The translations under genes and the position numbers were made by a program. Positions 1-8,605 of a DNA stretch of 18,679 bases are shown piece by piece. The stretch covers positions 1 through 18,679 of the forward strand of contig QFQM01000084.1 of assembly GCA_003243255.1 (NCBI GenBank), in the 5' to 3' direction. This DNA is from Flavobacterium psychrophilum. GTDB lineage: Bacteria; Bacteroidota; Bacteroidia; Flavobacteriales; Flavobacteriaceae. Below the pieces are notes generated by a model. It did not search any database, was not told the origin of the DNA, and saw nothing but the letters and a program-made list of their open reading frames with translations. Within the stretch, counting starts at the first letter, position 1; every line of letters starts with the position of its first letter.

Positions 1-1985
1 GGGATAGTTCTCTCCTTTACCAATTTTCGTATCTCATTATATATTTCGTCCTCTGTTTTAGCGCGCTTTACAGGCTGTAGGTCCCGTTCGTTAATTGTCC
101 AACGGGCAGCTGAAAGGATTGTCGATTTGTAGAGTACCCGCGGCAGATGGGATGTATAATTTGCGATCGGCCCCCAATCAAAAAAAACAGCTGGCCTCCT
201 CCTGTAATGCTGCATATCGCAAAGAAACCTGTAAATAGGTAACAGGCTTCTGGCATAATTATGCGCCGTAGTCAGCCTCGGTAAAATTTCTTTTCCATCT
301 ACCCGGTTTTTAAGCACTATCCTGTTATTAAAAACACTAACCATAATATCATCGATCAAAAGCGTATTCTCTTTTGCTTTAGAAGAAGGAGCCAAATAAG
401 GTATTTCGAATTTTCTAAACGACGGGCGAATTAAAATATTACCAAGCCTGTCCTCTGGAAGATGTACGATTTCCGCCAAAATTTTGCCATCATTAAAGGC
501 TTCTTCCTTATAAATAATTTCTTTTACCAGTGAATGGATTTCATTATCACCATGGCAGAACCGTCCCATTATATTAGCGGCGCTTGAGCCTCCTACCCCG
601 CTCATTACAATTTTTATCTCTTCCTCAAGGTTAATTACCTGTGCAATAGTCGAAAAAGTATCTGGCAGGTCATCCCAACTTGCTGTCATTCCCGCAACAT
701 CATCATCTGTAAGAACAATCGTAGAAAAGCCATTTTTTTGAGATTCTATTGTTTTTCGAAGTAACAGGGACTGCCACGCTGTTATTTCAGAATTGCCTGC
801 AGCAGCAGGGCCCTTAATAATAAGGTCGTCGATCAATGGATTAATATCCCCATTGCGTGAACGCACCGGGTAACCTATCCCCATCTCTTCATCCAGTACT
901 ATGGCTAACGGCATTTCCCTTCCTTCATAACGTTCGGTAAAAACTTTTGTAAATTCCAAAAGTTCAGAATCACCCCTGCGACGGGATATTTTATTTAAAA
1001 ATCCAATACATTCCAGTAACTCACTTTCTATAACACTATCAAGGGTGTTACTGGATGTGCTTACCGATATATCAGTTTGAAATAAGTATTTTTCATCAAA
1101 ATCAACATCAAGTGTTTTTATAATTTTGGTTATTTTATCATAGTTATCCAAATCTCCGACCATCCCATTGTCAAGTTGGTTCAGCATTTCTTGGATTGAC
1201 AGTAACTTTCCAGACAAATCTAAGTTGTTTTCAATTTCTGATATTACCTTCATTATCTGATCCAGACTCTCAGCACCTGAAACAGTCTGTTCCATCTCAC
1301 TTACCAATATTTGGCTGTCAATAAGATCGTTGATAAATGCTGTAGCATCATCTGGAAAAATATCCTGTGACACCAAATTTGAAACAAGATCCCTTACCCT
1401 GACCCCGTGTTGTGCCTGTTCAATAACGCCTTTTAGATAGTGAGAATTTTCAACCTCTACAATTTGGTGCTTAATCTTAGTTTTATTGTACTTACTCTCT
1501 ACATAGCGGATTTGATTTCCTGCATTGTACAGGCTGCTATTGGGATAAAAACACAGTTCTTCCCTGACAGTTGGGTCAGACTGCAGAACCTTGACCAGAG
1601 CTCCTGTCAAATTCATATCAAGACGTGTGTGCCTTTGGTAGCCTTCATCTCTCAAAATGGCATTTTCATATTCAAAGGTACCTACCGAATTACCTGCAAA
1701 TAAGCCGAAGGGAGTAGATCGTGAGGATAATCTAGACAAATATTTCAGAAAAGAATTTTTAATCTTCCTTTGTTCCTTGCCATTTTCTGTTTCACCATTT
1801 GACCATTTGAGTATCTCTTTAAACAATACAGGTGATGCCAAATAAATGGCCTCGCTTATCAGAGGGTTTTTAAACTGTTCTTTCAGATGAGCATCGGATA
1901 TCTGGAATTCCCTGGTTAACTGGAAAAAATAGTCAATCGGAAATATTGGGGTTCGTAATAAATATTTCTTAAAGGTCTGATACAT
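1..1985 (-). CDS. Class I lanthipeptide dehydratase (LanB), C-terminus beyond window
   Basis: LanB enzymes dehydrate Ser/Thr of a precursor peptide by tRNA-dependent glutamylation followed by elimination. The frame reads open from ATG at 1985 to the window edge (661 codons), with an in-frame TAA two codons upstream of the ATG, so this start is the only choice. Family hallmarks read directly from the sequence are the N-terminal RSTPFGLFAG motif (about residues 89-98), then TRLDMNL and YPNSSLYN. Near the edge are a block with HNYARSLLPIYRFL (about 575-588) and FDWGP (about 602-606). All lie in the glutamylation domain; the elimination domain would be off the left edge. It is the third gene of a precursor-LanC-LanB order, starting 97 bp after LanC. 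Whether the rest of the protein is intact or is split into two polypeptides cannot be seen here. Confidence 0.93.
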   Translation of the reverse strand, partial: MYQTFKKYLLRTPIFPIDYFFQLTREFQISDAHLKEQFKNPLISEAIYLASPVLFKEILKWSNGETENGKEQRKIKNSFLKYLSRLSSRSTPFGLFAGNSVGTFEYENAILRDEGYQRHTRLDMNLTGALVKVLQSDPTVREELCFYPNSSLYNAGNQIRYVESKYNKTKIKHQIVEVENSHYLKGVIEQAQHGVRVRDLVSNLVSQDIFPDDATAFINDLIDSQILVSEMEQTVSGAESLDQIMKVISEIENNLDLSGKLLSIQEMLNQLDNGMVGDLDNYDKITKIIKTLDVDFDEKYLFQTDISVSTSSNTLDSVIESELLECIGFLNKISRRRGDSELLEFTKVFTERYEGREMPLAIVLDEEMGIGYPVRSRNGDINPLIDDLIIKGPAAAGNSEITAWQSLLLRKTIESQKNGFSTIVLTDDDVAGMTASWDDLPDTFSTIAQVINLEEEIKIVMSGVGGSSAANIMGRFCHGDNEIHSLVKEIIYKEEAFNDGKILAEIVHLPEDRLGNILIRPSFRKFEIPYLAPSSKAKENTLLIDDIMVSVFNNRIVLKNRVDGKEILPRLTTAHNYARSLLPIYRFLCDMQHYRRRPAVFFDWGPIANYTSHLPRVLYKSTILSAARWTINERDLQPVKRAKTEDEIYNEIRKLVKERTI

Positions 1986-2082
1986 TTTTTATGGATTGTT
2001 TAATTGTAACACTGGCAATAGAATCTGATACCATCCATGGCAATATTACAATGAATTAGTGATTTGAAGTTTGGCGATACTT

Positions 2083-3333
2083 CTAGCTAACTTTTAGAAA
2101 TAATATTTCATCTGTTAATGGCATATCCTGGTATAGGGATTTACAATAAGAAAATAAAACGCCACCTACGCCTTCAAGCAATGATAGATCTGCTATCTTT
2201 TTATTATCTACAAAGAAACTATAACCAGCGGTTTCGTCTGCCTTTAAAGTTTGATCTTTGCAGCTTAATGTATAGGATAACCAATGTTGAGAAGCCTCCA
2301 GAAATTTTATATTTTTCGTTAAATCATAAAAACTTTGAAAAATTGCAGCGATGCCACTTGATCCATGGCAAAATCCCACATCAATCACACCGGTATTTTC
2401 CTTAGATTTTCTTTTTGATGCGTTTTCAGCCATAGTTATAATTTGATCATATAGGTTTTCCTCATTAATTGTAATACTGGCAATAAGTAATGTGTGTAAA
2501 ACACCAAGATCGCCGTAACACCATGCTAAGCGCGAATTTTCTGAAGTATGCGAAGAAGAGTCAAAATGCAACGCATCAATCATATGCGGAAAGTAGGATG
2601 AAATTTCCACATTCAGCTGCTGTGCATTATCTATATGAAACCGGATAGAGTCCGAAATTAGTTTTTTTACCTTTTCATTTTTAGTATCTTTCGTAAATAC
2701 CTTTGCCAAAAAGTAAAGAAGGGATGCATTTCCATGGGCAAGCCCCATATCAACTACCGTTGTAAATAATCTATACTGCTCATATTTTTGCCAATAAAGT
2801 CCGCCATCCCTATATTTTGCATCCTTTTCAAGTTTATCTACTATTTTATTGATACATATGATGTTATCCCTTTCCAGAAAATAAATCCCCATGCCTACTG
2901 CGCCATGCAAAATATCAACATTATCATGATGAAGATTAATATCAAGTTGTTCGATAAGCAATTCATCTATCTGTATGATTATCTCTTCAATAGTATCTAT
3001 TATCTCCTGATCAGAATCATCAGTAAAAAAGTGTGTATTGCTAAGTTTTAATAAAAAATATCCATATCCTGCGAGCCCCCCACAATACGTTGGATAGAAT
3101 TCCTGAGCATTTTCAAGAATACTAAAAGTGACTTGAATACAATCTTGGATTGTTTTTTTGCTTACCACCGAAGGGTCATTATTGTAAATATCTACTAACA
3201 TCGCTATAGCACCCGGGTGACCAGACATGAGTGAAAGATCATTGGTATTAACTTGTTTTGGCGTGAACTGCCAACTATAAAGAGATGCCAGAATAGCATC
3301 AACCTCCGACTTGAGTAGTTCTTTATTTATCAT
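2083..3333 (-). CDS. Lanthionine synthetase C-like cyclase (LanC)
   Basis: A 416-aa protein, the normal size for a stand-alone LanC, which joins Cys thiols to dehydrated residues to form (methyl)lanthionine rings. The zinc-site signature is complete: GLAHG (His200), WCYGDLG (Cys272) and GFCHGSSG (Cys322-His323). The repeated Gly-rich helical turns of the alpha/alpha toroid are visible (SGHPGA near 38, CGGLAGYG near 84, LHGAVGMG near 142, LEGVGG near 386). It lies between the precursor and LanB on the same strand. Its ATG is only about 13 nt past the T run of a strong stem-loop, with no clear Shine-Dalgarno, so expression probably depends on read-through from the precursor promoter. No missing residue or frameshift is seen. 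Confidence 0.95.
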   Translation of the reverse strand: MINKELLKSEVDAILASLYSWQFTPKQVNTNDLSLMSGHPGAIAMLVDIYNNDPSVVSKKTIQDCIQVTFSILENAQEFYPTYCGGLAGYGYFLLKLSNTHFFTDDSDQEIIDTIEEIIIQIDELLIEQLDINLHHDNVDILHGAVGMGIYFLERDNIICINKIVDKLEKDAKYRDGGLYWQKYEQYRLFTTVVDMGLAHGNASLLYFLAKVFTKDTKNEKVKKLISDSIRFHIDNAQQLNVEISSYFPHMIDALHFDSSSHTSENSRLAWCYGDLGVLHTLLIASITINEENLYDQIITMAENASKRKSKENTGVIDVGFCHGSSGIAAIFQSFYDLTKNIKFLEASQHWLSYTLSCKDQTLKADETAGYSFFVDNKKIADLSLLEGVGGVLFSYCKSLYQDMPLTDEILFLKVS

Positions 3334-3346
3334 ACATAAAATTTTT

Positions 3347-3376
3347 AAAAAAGTGAGGTTGATAAATCAACCTCAC
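3347..3376 (-). terminator. Stem-loop with T6 between precursor and LanC (probable attenuator)
   Basis: Perfect 10-bp stem with a 4-nt loop: arms GTGAGGTTGA (3353-3362) and TCAACCTCAC (3367-3376), loop 3363-3366. On the minus strand it is followed at once by six T (3352-3347). It lies 6 bp after the precursor stop and 13 bp before the LanC start. A partial terminator here would give more precursor mRNA than enzyme mRNA, a common arrangement in lanthipeptide operons; the read-through is inferred. Confidence 0.85.
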
Positions 3377-3382
3377 AAACAT

Positions 3383-3631
3383 TTAGCATAAGTTTCGAGA
3401 TGGCGAGAAACTTGGGTCGGTACCCGGTACAGGGCATCTTTCAGGATTGCAGGTATTCTGCAGCAGGCATGTTTGTCCTACCCCTTCAGAAGCCGGGACG
3501 CAAGGCTTTGGCGTACAGCATAAAAACCCGGTACATTCAGTAAAGGATGTTGTTCCCCCACCGTTTACTGACTGCATTTGCTCATCTGTTAAAACAGAAA
3601 TTACTTTCTTTTTTAAATTTAGATTTTTCAT
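3383..3631 (-). CDS. Class I lanthipeptide precursor peptide (LanA-like), 82 aa
   Basis: A small gene next to LanC and LanB. The leader begins MKNLNLKKKVISVLTDEQMQ and ends SVNGGG (residues 21-26), the typical Bacteroidota leader with an LxLKKK-type N-terminus and Gly-Gly-type cleavage site. The 56-residue core after GGG carries 8 Cys (33, 38, 39, 44, 55, 61, 66, 82) and 13 Ser/Thr (TTSFT near 27-31, T34, T40, S48, T54, T60, T71, S74, S76, S78), suitable for several thioether rings. I prefer ATG at 3631 because the leader consensus begins there; an ATG six codons upstream (3649) is possible. A bactericidal or signalling role is likely but not shown. The core is long and unusually Cys-rich and matches no named lanthipeptide I recognise. 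Confidence 0.9.
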   Translation of the reverse strand: MKNLNLKKKVISVLTDEQMQSVNGGGTTSFTECTGFLCCTPKPCVPASEGVGQTCLLQNTCNPERCPVPGTDPSFSPSRNLC

Positions 3632-3664
3632 GGTTGAAAAGTTTAACAATTAATATTTATTTTC

Positions 3665-3678
3665 CTATAGCGCTATAG
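3665..3678. promoter_or_regulatory. 14-bp perfect palindrome upstream of precursor gene
   Basis: CTATAGCGCTATAG is its own reverse complement and sits 34-47 bp before the precursor ATG, between the two divergent genes. A related, less perfect block containing GCGATATC lies near 3778. Position and symmetry suit a dimeric repressor or activator site, or a short cruciform in the 5' leader. No consensus -7 box could be placed for the precursor, so the promoter position is unknown. Confidence 0.45.
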
Positions 3679-3917
3679 ATGATAAATTAATGAATAATAA
3701 ATTTCTGATTAAAAAAAAGCTTATTTGTTTTAACAATAAGTATCAGTAAACCGCCAAAATTGTTAAAATGTTATCATAGCGATATCTATCACTTTTCTTT
3801 GAACTCAAGAGATAAATCATTATAAAACGTCGTGTAAAGCGGTTCATAAGCAGTCATCAGTTTAAGTAAAATCAAATGCTTAACAGCGTTGAAGGGATTA
3901 GCCATTACATTAATTTA

Positions 3918-3925
3918 TATATTTG
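3918..3925 (+). promoter_or_regulatory. Candidate -7 promoter box (TATATTTG) of the esterase gene
   Basis: TATATTTG fits the Bacteroidota -7 consensus TAnnTTTG, 45 bp before the ATG of the following gene. No TTTG is at the usual -33 distance; the nearest GTTG is about 26 bp upstream, so this is a moderate call. Confidence 0.4.
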
Positions 3926-3970
3926 ACTTTCTAACCAAGTTCAATTGACTCCATTCGTTACAAAGTAATT

Positions 3971-5248
3971 ATGCGCAAACTAAATCTTATCTTAGGTCTC
4001 TTTTTTCTTATGAAAATATCTGCACAAGATAATAAGGTAATATCCTGGGTAAACAGCAATGCGATAGTGATCGAAGATGCTAATGCTGACAATCTACTTC
4101 TGGCCCTTTCAAAAAATGAGCCGGAAAGTTTTCATAATGCGAGGGTTTTCGGTTTTGGTGAGGGTACACATAACGGAAAGGAGTTTTTCACTATAAAAGC
4201 TAAATTCTTCAAATATCTTGTCGAACACCAAGGGGTAAGGATTTTTATAATGGAGGAAAACTACCAGGCAGAAAAAGGGATTAATGAGTGGATCAGCGGC
4301 GGTATAGGTGATAAAACATCAATAGTTAAAAACTTTCGCCATTATATATGGTATACACAAGAGATTGCTAATTTACTAGAATGGATGCGCAATTACAATA
4401 TTGGTAAGACTGCGAAAGAACAGATACGTTTTTACGGCATGGATGTCCAAACAGGAGAATTAGTAAACAAACAAGTAAGAGATTATATTCATAAACATGC
4501 GATCACGGTTGATGATGCCCTACTGACTGCTATTGATAGTTGTTCCGTAGCAGCAATTGGTGGAGTGCCTTATAAAAAATGGAGTCAGAAAATGTTACCA
4601 AAAATTAGGCAATTAAAGTATATCTTATCTACTGAACAGCCCAGGCTTGTCGCGGCTAATGCTTCAGAATATACTGACATGATGAGGGCGCTCGGATTTT
4701 TGGAGGACTACACCCTGTATATTTCATGGCCTGCCTCCGGCGCGCGTGATGAAGCAATGTATAATAATGTATTAGAAATTTTAGGGCTTGAAGGATCCGA
4801 TAGTAAAGCTTTCATCTGGGCACATAATGAGCACATAAATAAAAAAGATCTTGGATCTCAGGTACCGAATTTGGGAAGCAGGCTGAAAGAGCAATTTAAG
4901 GAGTTTTATTACTCAATGGGTTTTGATTTTGGTGGTGAAAAAATGAAGGGTTACATTTTTTCAAAAAACCAAGTTGTCGGTTCCGAGTACCGTATTCTTG
5001 ATACGCCTTACAAAAAGACATATGCCGAAACGCTTAATCTGGCAGATTCTCCAATTTATTATATTGACATCAGGGAAGCAATAAAAAATCCTGTAATGAA
5101 TAAATATTTCAATACGAAACTCAGACAACTTTTCGTAGGCGCTCCAGGATTTGACCCGGAAAAAACTACATTCTTTTCCAGAAAATATATCGATACATAC
5201 GATGGGATTATCTTTATCAAAAGTATCTCGCCCGCCAGTCCCCTTTAA
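3971..5248 (+). CDS. Exported erythromycin-esterase-family hydrolase
   Basis: A 425-aa member of the erythromycin esterase (EreA/EreB-like) family, whose characterised members open the macrolide lactone ring. An N-terminal hydrophobic stretch ending ISAQ (residues 5-19) looks like a Sec signal peptide, so it probably acts in the periplasm or outside the cell. Active-site motifs are in the family's order and spacing: GEGTHNG (Glu64, His67), MEENYQ (Glu95/Glu96) and WAHNEH (His285, His288). Length is close to that of EreB. It is divergent from the lanthipeptide genes with a 339-bp spacer and is followed by 323 bp without a gene. Many chromosomal Bacteroidota members have no known substrate, so resistance should not be assumed. 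Confidence 0.88.
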   Translation: MRKLNLILGLFFLMKISAQDNKVISWVNSNAIVIEDANADNLLLALSKNEPESFHNARVFGFGEGTHNGKEFFTIKAKFFKYLVEHQGVRIFIMEENYQAEKGINEWISGGIGDKTSIVKNFRHYIWYTQEIANLLEWMRNYNIGKTAKEQIRFYGMDVQTGELVNKQVRDYIHKHAITVDDALLTAIDSCSVAAIGGVPYKKWSQKMLPKIRQLKYILSTEQPRLVAANASEYTDMMRALGFLEDYTLYISWPASGARDEAMYNNVLEILGLEGSDSKAFIWAHNEHINKKDLGSQVPNLGSRLKEQFKEFYYSMGFDFGGEKMKGYIFSKNQVVGSEYRILDTPYKKTYAETLNLADSPIYYIDIREAIKNPVMNKYFNTKLRQLFVGAPGFDPEKTTFFSRKYIDTYDGIIFIKSISPASPL

Positions 5249-5571
5249 ACGTCATAATCACAATAAACATCTGTCTAACATGGTAACACATTAGTCGGGC
5301 TGGTGGCATAATAATTACTTTTTCAGACTGGTCTAAAGAATAATTCGGCTATGGTATAACACTTATCCTGTTTTTATTGGAGAATTAGGCTGTTAAATGT
5401 CTAAAATAGTCACTGGATAATCCGAATCGTAACAATTCGCAATAAAAAATTATATAAAAAGACATTGTATAATTTTGATATAGTCCTGCAGAATTTCGCA
5501 TAAATATTTATAAATTCTTTATCATTTCCGCACCGCCCTAATCGCTACATTAGATTTCTTAACTATCGATT
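5249..5571. other. Intergenic spacer without a gene
   Basis: AT-rich, stops in every frame, no strong hairpin-plus-T terminator for the esterase gene. The only signal seen is a TAATTTTG box at 5470-5477, listed separately. Confidence 0.6.
5470..5477 (+). promoter_or_regulatory. Candidate -7 promoter box (TAATTTTG) of the helicase gene
   Basis: Matches TAnnTTTG, 94 bp upstream of the helicase ATG. No TTTG is found 17-22 bp further upstream, so it rests on the -7 box alone. Confidence 0.35.
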
Positions 5572-7116
5572 ATGGAAACCGTCACAGTTCAAGCACCTAT
5601 CACCTCTGCCCCTGGCAATATCAAAAAGTTATACCACTACCAGGAATCAGACATTAACACCCTTTTCGAAAAAATCAGGGAAACCACCACCCCGCAACGG
5701 CTCCTGTACCAGTTGCCTACCGGTGGGGGGAAAACCATAGTATTTTCTGAGATCGCAAAACGGTATATTGAAAAGTTCCAAAGGAAAGTGGTTGTACTTA
5801 CGCACCGTAAAGAGCTATGCCGCCAGACGGCATCAACCCTAAAAAATGCAGGAATAGCCAATAGAGCAATAACCAGCACCGTAAAATCAGTAGGCCGCAG
5901 GGACCGCTATCTGTGCTATGTTGCCATGGTTGAAACCCTTAAGAACAGGTTGAGATCGGGACAGGTGGATACCGAAAGCATAGGCCTTGTGATCATCGAC
6001 GAAGCCCATCATAATTCTTTCCAGAAACTACTCGGTAAATTTAAAAATGCGACCGTAATTGGCGTTACTGCAACGCCCCTTAGCGCTGATATCAATTTGC
6101 CGATGAACAACAGCTATAACGAGCTGATTGTTGGCACCCCCATAGACGCGCTGATTGAACAGGGCTTTTTGGCGCGTCCAAAGACCTGGCGTTACGATGT
6201 GGAACTCAATTCACTAATGACAGGCCAGCACGGTGATTATACTGTCAGCTCTTCTGACGCACTGTATTCGTCTCCGGCCATGCTGGAACTGCTTTTGCAT
6301 GCCTATCGCGAACATTCCGAAAATAAAAAAACACTGATTTTCAATACCGGTATTTTCACCTCTAAGGCAGTATGTCAGATGTTTAGCGATGCCGGTTACC
6401 ATTGCAGGCATCTGGATAACAAAGCCTCCGCTACAGAGCGTGATGCTATCCTAAAATGGTTCAGGAAGACCAAAGGCGCCATACTTACCTCCGTTTCTAT
6501 ACTGACGACGGGGTTTGACGAGCCATCGGTCCAGACCGTTATCCTTAATCGTGCTACTAATTCGCTAACCTTATACCATCAAATGATAGGCCGTGGTTCC
6601 CGAAAGCTGCCGCATAAAAAGACCTTTAACATCATCGACCTGGGCAATAATACCGACCGTTTTGGTGAATGGAGCGCCCCTGTCGACTGGAAATATGTCT
6701 TTGAAAATCCTGAGCAGTATTACCAAAGCATGAGCAGCCATACGGAATATGAAAACCATAGCATACCTCCCGAAATACGCTCTAAATTCCCCAATTCCCT
6801 GGAAGTGTCGTTTGATGTTCAACAGGCCCACCACATCGCAATAGAAAATGGGGAGAAGCCCAAAACGGTAGTCCGTGATTCCATCCGCCAGCATGCCCTG
6901 ATGTGCGTTGACAACGCCGGGACGATCTCTGAAGCGCTGCATCTTAGCGAAGAGCTCGATAAGGAAATAAAATGGAGGATAAAACAGTACGCCAAATGCC
7001 TGGGCAAGGTCACAAAAAATTACACCGAATGGCTGGCGGATGACTACAAAGCCAAGCTTAGGATCCTGATACAGAAAATTATGCACAGGCGTGAAAGGCT
7101 CGCTTCGAAAAAATAG
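5572..7116 (+). CDS. Superfamily 2 DEAH-box helicase
   Basis: A 514-aa ATP-dependent nucleic-acid helicase or translocase of the SSL2/type III restriction-like group. Motifs in order: Q-motif-like HYQESDI (22-28), Walker A PTGGGKT (49-55), motif Ia THRKEL (77-82), DEAH (143-146), TATP (166-169). In the second RecA domain are TTGFDEP (312-318) and QMIGRGSR (337-344). The C-terminal 150 residues are helical, charged and unassigned. No nuclease, methyltransferase or zinc motif is visible. It ends 5 bp before the DUF2252 gene, so the two are almost certainly co-transcribed. Base composition looks richer in GC than neighbouring genes. A DNA-repair or RNA role are both possible. Confidence 0.92.
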   Translation: METVTVQAPITSAPGNIKKLYHYQESDINTLFEKIRETTTPQRLLYQLPTGGGKTIVFSEIAKRYIEKFQRKVVVLTHRKELCRQTASTLKNAGIANRAITSTVKSVGRRDRYLCYVAMVETLKNRLRSGQVDTESIGLVIIDEAHHNSFQKLLGKFKNATVIGVTATPLSADINLPMNNSYNELIVGTPIDALIEQGFLARPKTWRYDVELNSLMTGQHGDYTVSSSDALYSSPAMLELLLHAYREHSENKKTLIFNTGIFTSKAVCQMFSDAGYHCRHLDNKASATERDAILKWFRKTKGAILTSVSILTTGFDEPSVQTVILNRATNSLTLYHQMIGRGSRKLPHKKTFNIIDLGNNTDRFGEWSAPVDWKYVFENPEQYYQSMSSHTEYENHSIPPEIRSKFPNSLEVSFDVQQAHHIAIENGEKPKTVVRDSIRQHALMCVDNAGTISEALHLSEELDKEIKWRIKQYAKCLGKVTKNYTEWLADDYKAKLRILIQKIMHRRERLASKK

Positions 7117-7121
7117 AGTTT

Positions 7122-8489
7122 ATGGAAAACGCTTCGAAAAATAGCACAACTGTTGCGTCAAAACAAATGCGCCACAAAATTGGAAAAGCGCAGAAGAAGC
7201 TTTTCCCTATAACGTCATTGAACACCATTGAATCTGCATGCCGGCCAAACCCCATAGATATTTTAAGGGAAACCGGCAAGCTAAGGATGCAGAGTCTTTT
7301 GCCCCTCCGTTACGAGCGCATGTCGGCCTCCGCTTTCTCTTTTTACAGGGGCAGCGCCGCGGTGATGGCTTCAGACCTTTCGTTAGCGCCTTCAACCAAT
7401 CTGAAACTTCAGGTTTGCGGTGATTGCCACTTGCTTAATTTCGGAGGGTTTGCAACTCCGGAGCGGAAACTGGTCTTTGACATTAACGACTTTGACGAGA
7501 CATCAACTGCCCCTTGGGAATGGGACGTAAAACGCCTGGCGGCAAGCTTCGCCATTGCCGGGCGCGACAAGGGCTTTAGCGACCTCCAATGCCATGAGGC
7601 AGCGTGGACAGCGGCAAATAGCTACCGCAGGCACATGGCCGAATATGCCGAAATGTCGGCACTCCAGATATGGTATGCCCAGATAAGCCTGAAAGAACTG
7701 ATACAATCCGGTAAGATCAGGGAGATGAAACAATTCGACCCGAAGGAAATTAAAAAAGCTATCAGGCGTATACCGCATCAAAGAGAGTTTGCAAAGCTGA
7801 CTCATAACAAACAGGGGCATCCTCTTATCAAAGACAATCCTCCCCTTATTTTTCACCTGGCAAAGGAAAAGCAGGCCGATTTCTTTGTTGAAGCGGAAAA
7901 TGCTTACTGCCGTTACCTGCGTTCACTCTCGCATGATAAAAAAACATTACTCAGCCGTTATAAGATACATGATGTGGCTATGAAAGTGGTTGGCGTAGGT
8001 AGTGTAGGCACATTCTGCGGCATACTGCTGCTAATGTCTGCTACCGGGGATCCGTTGTTCCTGCAGTTTAAAGAAGCCCATCAAAGCGTATTGGAACCCT
8101 ATGCCGGCAAAAGCAGGTTTAAATACCACGGCCAGCGGGTGGTCGCAGGGCAGAAACTTATACAGTCCGCCACAGATATCTTTTTGGGCTGGACAGTGGA
8201 TGCCGCGGGAAGGCAGTTTTACCTGCGACAGCTCCGTGATGCTAAGGTAAAGCCGTCGCTGGATACCATGGATCATGATATATTCCTGCGGTATGCCAGA
8301 TCCTGCGGCTGGGCGCTCTCCCGCGCCCATGCACGTACCGGTGATGCAGCCATCTTAAACGGTTACCTGGGACAGGATGAGTTGTTTGAAGACACCATCG
8401 CAAAATACGCTGTACTATATGCTGACCAAAATGAAAAAGACTACGGGTTGCTCCTGCAAGCTGCAAAGAATGGAATATTGTCCATTTAA
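7122..8489 (+). CDS. DUF2252 family protein
   Basis: A 455-aa protein of family DUF2252, close to the family's usual length. Hallmarks are RMSASAFSFYRGSA (about 66-79), GDCHLLNFG (100-108), FDINDFDE (119-126) and WDVKRLAAS (134-142). GDxHxxNFG followed by DFD resembles the catalytic and metal-binding loops of aminoglycoside-phosphotransferase-type kinases, so a small-molecule kinase-like activity is a reasonable inference; no substrate is known to me. ATG at 7122 follows the helicase stop by 5 bp, giving a two-gene operon. Like the helicase it appears more GC-rich than the flanks. A hairpin at 8554-8585 ends the operon. Confidence 0.9.
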   Translation: MENASKNSTTVASKQMRHKIGKAQKKLFPITSLNTIESACRPNPIDILRETGKLRMQSLLPLRYERMSASAFSFYRGSAAVMASDLSLAPSTNLKLQVCGDCHLLNFGGFATPERKLVFDINDFDETSTAPWEWDVKRLAASFAIAGRDKGFSDLQCHEAAWTAANSYRRHMAEYAEMSALQIWYAQISLKELIQSGKIREMKQFDPKEIKKAIRRIPHQREFAKLTHNKQGHPLIKDNPPLIFHLAKEKQADFFVEAENAYCRYLRSLSHDKKTLLSRYKIHDVAMKVVGVGSVGTFCGILLLMSATGDPLFLQFKEAHQSVLEPYAGKSRFKYHGQRVVAGQKLIQSATDIFLGWTVDAAGRQFYLRQLRDAKVKPSLDTMDHDIFLRYARSCGWALSRAHARTGDAAILNGYLGQDELFEDTIAKYAVLYADQNEKDYGLLLQAAKNGILSI

Positions 8490-8553
8490 AAAAGGAATAC
8501 CGTTCCTTGCTAAGCGTAACGTTTGGGCTTAGCCCGCGGATGGCAAAACGAAG

Positions 8554-8585
8554 AAGGAGCAGCATTATTAAAAGCCGCTCCTTTT
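8554..8585. terminator. Terminator between convergent genes
   Basis: Arms AAGGAGCAGC (8554-8563) and GCCGCTCCTT (8574-8583), one A-C mismatch, 10-nt loop, short T run. It lies between the DUF2252 gene and the convergent membrane-protein gene and could serve both. Two smaller inverted repeats (near 8493-8510 and 8511-8535) precede it. Confidence 0.65.
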
Positions 8586-8605
8586 GATATCAAAACAGTC
8601 AGTGA

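Noticed and set aside
1440..1845. Plus-strand frames of 87 and 62 aa opposite LanB
   Set aside because: Antisense shadows of the continuous LanB reading frame.
6571..7086. 171-aa antisense frame in the helicase gene
   Set aside because: A shadow of the real frame, whose helicase motifs are unambiguous.
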